Shown here piece after piece: positions 1 to 7,897 of a stretch of 7,897 bases of DNA. The notes under the pieces were generated by a model, which was given only the letters and a program-made list of their open reading frames with translations, did no database searches and was not told where the DNA came from. Where the stretch lies: positions 1-7,897 of the forward strand of contig CAMLNE010000203.1 of NCBI GenBank assembly GCA_946481265.1, given 5' to 3'. This DNA is from an uncultured Panacagrimonas sp. Lineage in GTDB: Bacteria > Pseudomonadota > Gammaproteobacteria > Nevskiales > Nevskiaceae. Numbering within the stretch: position 1 is the stretch's first letter; each line of letters begins with the position of its first letter. A program made the translations under genes and the position numbers.

Positions 1-195
1 ATGGTCGGTGGTGAGGAAGATGCGCCAGGGGTCGTCGAACAGCAGGAAGGTCTCCAGCAGCACCTCGCGCCGGGCCTGTGCGATGGCGGCGAAGACAGCC
101 GGGTAGTACGCCTCGCCGTTGACCAGCAGGCGCACCTGGTTGCCGTACGTCCAGTCGCCCAGGGCCGCCGGCACGGGGGGCGCCAGCGCATTCAC
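1..195 (-). CDS. clsB: Cardiolipin synthase B (ClsB/YbhO family), N-terminal fragment, runs off window
   Basis: Only the first 65 codons are present; the gene continues beyond base 1. ClsB is a phospholipase D-superfamily enzyme that makes cardiolipin at the inner membrane. The visible part matches the start of E. coli ClsB (from memory): a G-N-x-V/I-x-L-L motif, then NGEAYYPAVFAAI, then an alanine/arginine helix and LLETF, the family's first strand. The HKD catalytic motifs lie outside the window. I chose the GTG at 195-193 because it gives the conserved frame; an ATG at 191-189 is in the wrong frame. The GTG overlaps the stop of the upstream YbhP-like gene (GTGA, 192-195), so translation is probably coupled. 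From about codon 48 the peptide (FDDPWRIFLTTDH) no longer looks like ClsB, where FEDxVG is usual; see findings. Identity of the first 45 residues is well supported; the last dozen are not. Confidence 0.8.
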   Translation of the reverse strand, partial: MNALAPPVPAALGDWTYGNQVRLLVNGEAYYPAVFAAIAQARREVLLETFLLFDDPWRIFLTTDH

Positions 196-1010
196 AGGGC
201 GACCTCGGCGAGCAGGCCCGCGTGGTCCGACAGGTGCGACCAGGGCCGCAGCGAGAGCACGGCCAGGTGCCGGACAACGACATTGCGCACGAAGATGCGA
301 TCCAGGCGCAGTACCGGGTAGCGCGCCGGAAAGGTGCGCGCCGAGGCGCCGCGGCTTTCCTCGAACACCTCGTGCAGATCGGCGCGGGCCAGCAGCCGCG
401 CATTCGCACGCAGGCGCCAGTCGTTGAAATCGCCGGCCACCACCAGCGGCGCCTGCGGCGGCACCTCGCGTTCGATCAGCTCGCAGAGCAGGTCCATCTG
501 GCGCAGGCGATGGCTGCCGCGCAGCCCCAGGTGGACGCAGATCACGTGCAGGCACCGGTCCGAGCCGGGAATGTCGAGCTCGCAATGCAGCAGGCCGCGC
601 CGCTCCGGGCCGCCGACCGAGACGTCGTGGTTGCATTGGCTGAGGATCGGGAACTTCGAGAGCACGGCATTGCCGTGGTGACCGTTCGGGTAGCTGGCGT
701 TGCGCCCGTACGCATAGGCCGGCCAGATCGAGTCGGCGAGGAATTCGTATTGCGAGCCCTCCGGCCAGCCGGGAAAGCGCGCGGGGTGCACGCTGTGCGC
801 ACCGAGCACCTCCTGCAGGAAGACCACGTCGGCCGACACGCCGCGCACCGCCTCGCGCAACTCGTGCAGCACCATGCGCCGGTTGAAGGAGGTGAAGCCC
901 TTGTGCGTGTTGAGGGTCAGCACCTTGAGGACGGTCAAGTCGCCCGATGCGGCGGCGGCCAGGGGCGGCGATGGCGGGAAAAGGGGACGTTCCTGGGCGG
1001 GTGCGGACAT
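192..1010 (-). CDS. ybhP: Endonuclease/exonuclease/phosphatase family protein (YbhP-like)
   Basis: A 272-residue protein of the metal-dependent EEP phosphohydrolase fold. The physiological substrate of YbhP is not known to me; genetic linkage to cardiolipin synthase suggests a lipid or lipid-headgroup phosphodiester. Family signatures are all present: LNTHKGF with Asn34, LQEV with Glu67, GHHGNAVLS (111-118), the HLGL histidine at 160, GDFNDW with Asp194 and Asn196, LDRIF with Asp237, and the terminal SDH with Asp262/His263. The match to E. coli YbhP is close along its whole length. No signal peptide or membrane segment is evident, so it is probably cytoplasmic. The ATG at 1010-1008 gives an N-terminal tail of about 20 Pro/Ala-rich residues before the domain, slightly longer than in E. 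coli; there is no later Met before the domain. No clear Shine-Dalgarno sequence precedes it, and a GTG lies one codon upstream. The stop overlaps the clsB start by four bases, indicating an operon. Confidence 0.9.
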   Translation of the reverse strand: MSAPAQERPLFPPSPPLAAAASGDLTVLKVLTLNTHKGFTSFNRRMVLHELREAVRGVSADVVFLQEVLGAHSVHPARFPGWPEGSQYEFLADSIWPAYAYGRNASYPNGHHGNAVLSKFPILSQCNHDVSVGGPERRGLLHCELDIPGSDRCLHVICVHLGLRGSHRLRQMDLLCELIEREVPPQAPLVVAGDFNDWRLRANARLLARADLHEVFEESRGASARTFPARYPVLRLDRIFVRNVVVRHLAVLSLRPWSHLSDHAGLLAEVAL

Positions 1011-1103
1011 CACGGGGGCGGCAGTTGAGTTCCAGAGTGGGGACCACGGGACAGCAAGCAACGTTCCGCGGCGCGGGCATGGCGGTTGCGCCGGCCGGTC
1101 CGG
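1011..1103. other. Divergent intergenic region between ybhP-like and ybhN-like genes
   Basis: This 93-base gap separates two divergent starts, so it must hold the promoters for both directions unless transcription begins inside the genes. It is slightly less G+C-rich than its surroundings around 1022-1065. I see no pair of -35 and -10 hexamers close to consensus on either strand; TTGAGT at 1025-1030 and, on the minus strand, TTGCTT near 1056-1061 lack a matching -10 element. The coordinates depend on the chosen start codons. The presence of regulatory DNA here is inferred from gene layout, not seen. Confidence 0.4.
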
Positions 1104-2105
1104 ATGGATCCCGTACCGATGCTGGGTGACAACCGGGTCGCATCGTCGCCGACGGCCCTGGGTTCGGGCCACCGCCTGCGGCTGCTGTGGCGGGTGCTCG
1201 CGACCCTCTTCTTCGCGGGCGTCGCGGCGCTCATCGTCGCACGGGCGCGCCAGGTCGACTGGTCCGCGGTGCTCGTCGCGCTGCGCAGCTACAGCGCGCT
1301 GGAGCTGGGCCTGGCCCTGCTCGTCGCGGCGCTGGGCCATGCCTGCGCCGCCTGCTACGACCTGATCGGTCGCCGCTACACCGGGCATCTGATCCCGGCC
1401 TCGCGCGTGTTCACGATCAACGCCATCGTCTACGCGTTTTCGCTCAACCTCGGCGCGCTGGTCGGCAGCTGGGCGTTCCGCGTCCGCCTGTACACGCGCT
1501 TTGGCCTGCCGGTGTCGATGGTGGCGCGCATCATCGTGCTCGCCGTGGTGACCAACTGGGCCGGCTTCACCTTGATCGGCGGTGTCCTGCTTGCGCTTTG
1601 GCCGCCCCAGCTGCCGGCCAGCTGGGAAGTGCCGAGCCTGCTGATCCGGGCCATCGGCGTGCTGTTGCTGGGCGTGGTCGGCGCCTATCTGGCCGCCTGC
1701 GCGCACGGTCATCGCCGCGGATGGGCGTTTCGCGTGCGCGGCCAGTCCATGCGCCTGCCGAGCCTGCCGATGGCGATCGCGCAGCTGCTGCTCTCCGCGG
1801 CCAGCTGGCTGCTGATGGCGATCGCACTGGCCCTGCTGCTGCCCGCCGACCTGTCCTTCGCGAAGATCGTCGAATCGCTGTTCGCGAGCAGCATTGCCGG
1901 CGCGATGCTGCATGTGCCGGGCAATGTCGGCGTGCTCGAGGGCAGCTTCTCGGCGCTGATGTCGCGTGAGCTGGCGGTGACGCAGGCCCTGGCCGGCGTG
2001 CTGGCGTTCCGCGCCGTGTACTTCATCGTGCCGTTCCTGTTCGCGTCGGCCGCCTACGCGGTGCTGGAACTGCTCGCCCGGCGGCATCGCAAAACGAAGG
2101 TTTGA
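1104..2105 (+). CDS. ybhN: YbhN-type integral membrane protein (lysylphosphatidylglycerol synthase flippase-domain/UPF0104 family)
   Basis: A 333-residue hydrophobic protein. Likely membrane segments are near residues 30-48, 64-85, 105-122, 141-166, 181-200, 222-247, 255-270 and 294-323, with basic loops between. Family hallmarks are CYDLIGR (84-90), a YAFSLNLG segment (110-117), RLYTRFGLP (128-136), TNWAGF (150-155) and the diagnostic VPGNVGVLEG (271-280). It aligns along its full length with E. coli YbhN as I recall it. The family is related to the membrane domain of MprF, which flips aminoacyl-phosphatidylglycerol; this protein has no attached synthase domain, so a lipid transport or flipping role is plausible but unproven. 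The start is uncertain: ATG 1104 is chosen, TTG 1086 would add six residues, and ATG 1119 would remove five; none has a good ribosome-binding site. It is transcribed away from the ybhP-clsB pair, unlike the single E. coli operon. Confidence 0.88.
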   Translation: MDPVPMLGDNRVASSPTALGSGHRLRLLWRVLATLFFAGVAALIVARARQVDWSAVLVALRSYSALELGLALLVAALGHACAACYDLIGRRYTGHLIPASRVFTINAIVYAFSLNLGALVGSWAFRVRLYTRFGLPVSMVARIIVLAVVTNWAGFTLIGGVLLALWPPQLPASWEVPSLLIRAIGVLLLGVVGAYLAACAHGHRRGWAFRVRGQSMRLPSLPMAIAQLLLSAASWLLMAIALALLLPADLSFAKIVESLFASSIAGAMLHVPGNVGVLEGSFSALMSRELAVTQALAGVLAFRAVYFIVPFLFASAAYAVLELLARRHRKTKV

Positions 2106-2183
2106 GGCGGGTCCGCCCTGCCCGGTGCCCGCCGCGCCGCCGGGTTCCCGCAATTTGCACGCCGGCTCAGGGCAAAAGTGCTG

Positions 2184-2213
2184 CGCAGGACGGGCACGGA
2201 ACTTGTGCCTGCG
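2184..2213 (+). repeat. Inverted repeat / imperfect hairpin upstream of glgE
   Basis: CGCAGG at 2184-2189 is the exact complement of CCTGCG at 2208-2213. Inside it GGCAC (2193-2197) can pair with GTGCC (2205-2209) around the loop GGAACTT, using two of the same bases, so the two stems compete or form one bulged hairpin. No T-run follows directly. It may be part of a terminator for ybhN, a structured leader or a protein-binding site; the sequence alone does not decide. Confidence 0.35.
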
Positions 2214-2240
2214 GGTCAGGACACCCCGCTCCGATCCCTT

Positions 2241-2259
2241 GCCTTCCCCAGGCTTTTTT
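2241..2259 (+). terminator. Weak intrinsic terminator candidate after ybhN
   Basis: GCCT (2241-2244) pairs with AGGC (2250-2253) across a TCCCC loop and is followed by six T (2254-2259). The layout is that of a rho-independent terminator, but a 4-bp stem is short, and the site lies about 135 bases past the ybhN stop. Six consecutive T is striking in such G+C-rich DNA. If functional it would separate ybhN transcription from glgE. Confidence 0.3.
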
Positions 2260-2272
2260 CGCGACCGCCCCG

Positions 2273-2392
2273 ATGAATCCTCCTCCCTGCCGCCCGCCCG
2301 GCCGTGTCGCGTCCCGCATCGCGGCCGCCAGCCATCGCTGCGTGTCGTCCGGCGATGGCGGTCGCGCCCATCCCGTGCCGGGCCCCGCATGA
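2273..2392 (+). CDS. Possible 39-residue upstream ORF overlapping the glgE start
   Basis: An ATG at 2273 opens a 39-codon frame whose TGA (2390-2392) overlaps the glgE ATG (2389-2391) as ATGA, the same arrangement as between glgE and treS. The peptide is rich in Pro, Arg, Ala and Ser, has two cysteines and matches no family I know. Third positions are mostly G or C, but that is expected by chance here. There is no visible Shine-Dalgarno sequence before it. It could be a coupling or leader peptide that delivers ribosomes to glgE, whose own start also lacks a ribosome-binding site, or simply a chance open frame. Confidence 0.2.
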   Translation: MNPPPCRPPGRVASRIAAASHRCVSSGDGGRAHPVPGPA

Positions 2393-4403
2393 GCGCGCGC
2401 AAGCTCGCGCCTGAACGGCGCCAGCCGGAGCCGCGCCAGGAGGAAGCGCTGACGCTCGCGGTACGCTCGCCGCGCCTGATCATCGACCGCCTGCGACCCT
2501 GCGTCGACGACGGACGCTTTGCAGCCAAGGCGGTGGTCGGGCAGGCGCTGGTGCTGGAGGCCGACGTCTTCGCCGACGGCCACGAGGTGCTCGCCGCCGA
2601 GGTCCTGCTGCAGTCGCCGTCGGGGCCGGTGCACAACCTGCCGATGCAGGCGCTCGGTAATGACCGCTTCCGCGCGCAGACCGTGCCGACCGACTGCGGC
2701 TCCTGGCACTACACGGTCGAGGCCTGGGTCGACACCTGGGCCAGCTACCGGCGCGGACTGTCGCGCCTGCACGACGCGGGTCGCGTCGGCGAGTCCGACC
2801 TGGCCGAGGGCATCGAGCGCATCCGCGTCCAGGCACGGCAGGAGGACGAGGACGGCACGCTGGCAGCGCTGCTGCAGCGCCTCGACGGCCTGGCGCCGGA
2901 AGAGCAGGTGCGCCTGCTGCTCGACCCGGGGCTGGCCGCACGGATGTCGGCACTGCTGCCGCGCGCCTTCGCGGTGCGCCATCCCGAGGCGCTGTGCGTG
3001 CGCGTCGAACGCGAGCGCGCGGGTTTCGCCAGCTGGTACGAACTGTTTCCGCGGTCCGCTGGTGCACCGGGCCGGCACGGCCGCTTCGACGACGTCATCG
3101 GACGCCTGCCGGCGATCGCCGCGATGGGCTTCGACGTGCTCTACATGCCGCCGATCCATCCGATCGGCACGACCAAGCGCAAGGGTCGCAACAACAGCCT
3201 GGTGGCCGGCCCCGGCGATCCCGGCAGTCCGTACGCGATCGGTGCCGCCGACGGTGGCCACGACGCGGTGCATGCCGAGCTCGGCGGCATCGAGGGCCTG
3301 CGCCGGCTGCGCGACGCCGCCGCCGGCTACGGCATGGAACTGGCCCTGGACCTGGCCATCCAGTGCTCGCCCGATCATCCCTGGCTGCGCGAGCACCCGG
3401 AGTGGTTCCAGTGGCGCGCCGACGGCAGCGTGCGCTGCGCGGAGAACCCGCCGAAGAAATACGAGGACATCGTCAATGTCGACTTCTATCCGCCTGCGCC
3501 GGGCGCGATCAGCGCGCTGTGGAAGGCCTGGCGCGACGTGCTCGAGTACTGGATCGACGAGGGGATCCACACGTTCCGCGTGGACAACCCGCACACCAAG
3601 CCGCTGCCGTTCTGGCAATGGCTGATCGCCGACATCCAGTCGCGCCATCCCGAGGTGCTGTTCCTCTCGGAAGCCTTCACGCGCCCGGCGATGATGTATC
3701 GCCTGGCCCGCATCGGCTTTTCGCAGAGCTACACCTACTTCACCTGGCGCAATGACAAGGCCGAGCTGGCCAGCTACATGGAGGAGCTCGTCGGCGCGCC
3801 GGTGCGCGACTTCTTCCGCCCGCATTTCTTCGTCAACACGCCGGACATCAACCCGCGCTTCCTGCAGTCGTCCGGACGCCCGGGCTTCCTGATCCGCGCC
3901 GCGCTGGCCACCACGCTGTCCGGGCTGTGGGGTCTGTACAGCGGCTTCGAACTCTGCGAATCCGCGGCGCTGCCGGGCTCCGAGGAATACCTTGATGCCG
4001 AGAAGTACGAGCTGCGCCATCGCGACTGGACCGCGCCCGGCAACATCGTTGCCGAGATCACCCGCCTCAATCACCTGCGGCGCGAACACCCGGCGCTGCA
4101 GTCGCACCTCTACTACCGCGCGGTGCCCTCGGACAACGGGCGGATCCTGGTCTACGCCAAGCAGGTGCCGGGCGACGACAGCCTGATCGTGGTGGCGGTG
4201 AGCCTGGATCCGCACGCAGCGCAGGAGGGGCACTTCGAGCTTCCCTTCGAGGCGCTGGACCTGCCTGAAGGCACGGCGCTGGAGGCCGAGGAGCTGATGT
4301 CGGGCCGCCGCTTCATCTGGTCGCAACGCCGCCAGCACTGGCGCTTCGTGCCGCAGGAGATGCCGTTCGCGCTGTGGCGGCTGCGGCGCGCCGGGGCGGC
4401 CGC

Positions 4404-4407
<4 letters not shown>
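2389..4407 (+). CDS. glgE: Alpha-1,4-glucan:maltose-1-phosphate maltosyltransferase (GlgE, GH13)
   Basis: A 672-residue cytoplasmic enzyme that transfers maltosyl units from maltose-1-phosphate to the end of alpha-1,4-glucans. The N-terminal beta domain (about residues 25-120) is followed by a helical insert and the GH13 barrel, which begins near GFASWYELFPRS. GlgE-specific signatures include PPIHPIGTTKRKGRNN, CSPDHPW, and NPPKKYEDI. The nucleophile is Asp399 in RVDNPHTKP, the acid/base is Glu428 in FLSEAF, and the third carboxylate is Asp486 in FVNTPDINP; the 29-residue spacing between the first two matches characterised GlgE. EEYLDAEKYELR lies late in the barrel, followed by a C-terminal beta domain. 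Length is normal for the family. ATG 2389 is the first Met that leads into the recognisable N-domain; no Shine-Dalgarno is visible. The stop overlaps the next start (ATGA, 4404-4407), so glgE and treS-mak are translationally coupled. Confidence 0.96.
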
Positions 4408-7794
<3,387 letters not shown>

Positions 7795-7802
<8 letters not shown>

Positions 7803-7897
7803 CCCGCCGGCAGCCGACGTGCAGCTGAGCGCGGCGGCGGCGAGGGCAGCAGGCGCCGCTCGCGCGTGGCGCCCAGGATGTGGAAGACCAGGTCCGA
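7795..7897 (+). CDS. Start of a third operon gene, truncated by the window edge; possibly glgB
   Basis: ATG 7795 lies 8 bases inside the end of treS-mak, with GGAG at 7785-7788 at good spacing, so it is a credible start of a translationally coupled gene. Thirty-four codons are visible. The first 16 (beginning MDSPPAADVQLS) resemble the variable N-terminal tail common in glycogen branching enzymes, and GlgB is the usual partner after TreS-Mak in GlgE operons, but the conserved HxDPFxxLG motif is not reached or not present. From about codon 17 the frame uses GCA, GGA, AGA, TGT, GGT and CCA, unlike every other gene in the window, so the reading beyond 7843 may be wrong or belong to unrelated DNA. 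The glgB identity is inferred from context only. Confidence 0.35.

Larger units (their letters stand above)
2106..2388. other. Non-coding spacer upstream of glgE
   Basis: A 283-base gap between ybhN and glgE, probably carrying the glgE operon promoter and any ybhN terminator. The stretch at about 2150-2265 is the least G+C-rich part. It contains an imperfect hairpin (2184-2213), a small stem followed by six T (2241-2259) and a short open frame (2273-2392). No promoter close to consensus was found. An open frame in register with glgE extends upstream to 2125, but it is arginine/proline/serine-rich and does not resemble GlgE, so I treat it as non-coding. Confidence 0.5.

Noticed and set aside
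1079..1129. ATG at 1079 as a start for ybhN
   Set aside because: It is in another frame and meets a TGA at 1127-1129 without reading into the membrane protein.
2155..2183. TTGCAC as a possible sigma-70 -35 for glgE
   Set aside because: Nothing near TATAAT is found 15-19 bases downstream.
2198..2204. GGAACTT, an exact match to an ECF/sigma-E type -35 element, upstream of glgE
   Set aside because: No suitable -10 lies at 16-17 bases; TCAGG is too close and TCCGAT at 2230 too far. The motif also forms the loop of the inverted repeat.
2125..2388. N-terminal extension of GlgE in frame from 2125
   Set aside because: The 88 added residues are low-complexity Arg/Pro/Ser/Ala with no similarity to the GlgE N-domain; ATG 2389 gives the family's usual length.
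192..2636. Very long minus-strand open frame (814 codons) extending the YbhP-like gene upstream
   Set aside because: Only the part below 1010 matches a family. The upstream portion is Gln/Arg/His-rich antisense reading of ybhN and glgE, typical of stop-poor high-G+C DNA.

Overview
The window is high-G+C bacterial DNA with third codon positions almost entirely G or C. It looks like a gram-negative chromosome, probably a gamma- or betaproteobacterium; the gene families would fit a Xanthomonadales-like genome, but that placement is inference. The sequence is densely coding. No RNA gene, CRISPR array, insertion sequence or phage gene was recognised.

The left third (about 1-2105) is a membrane-lipid locus. 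Reading leftwards are an endonuclease/exonuclease/phosphatase-family protein like E. coli YbhP and then, overlapping it by four bases, the first 65 codons of a cardiolipin synthase B (ClsB/YbhO) that runs off the window. Divergently, after a 93-base gap, comes a YbhN-type multi-spanning membrane protein. These are the same three families as the E. coli ybhP-clsB-ybhN operon, here split into two divergent units. A 283-base non-coding stretch follows, holding weak hairpins and a short reading frame that runs into the next start codon.

The right two thirds (2389-7802) is a GlgE-pathway operon. GlgE (maltosyltransferase) overlaps by ATGA a long fusion protein joining trehalose synthase (TreS) to maltokinase (Mak/Pep2). 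Together they can convert trehalose to maltose, phosphorylate it to maltose-1-phosphate, and polymerise that into alpha-1,4-glucan. A third gene starts with an 8-base overlap on the end of treS-mak and has a good ribosome-binding site. A branching enzyme (glgB) would be the expected neighbour, but the visible residues do not prove it.

Both extreme ends are suspicious. At the left edge the ClsB reading turns into a peptide resembling formylmethanofuran dehydrogenase subunit A. At the right edge the forward frame loses normal codon use while the opposite strand gains it. These may be assembly junctions. I found no convincing new biological system; the main content is a known pathway and a known but poorly characterised lipid locus.
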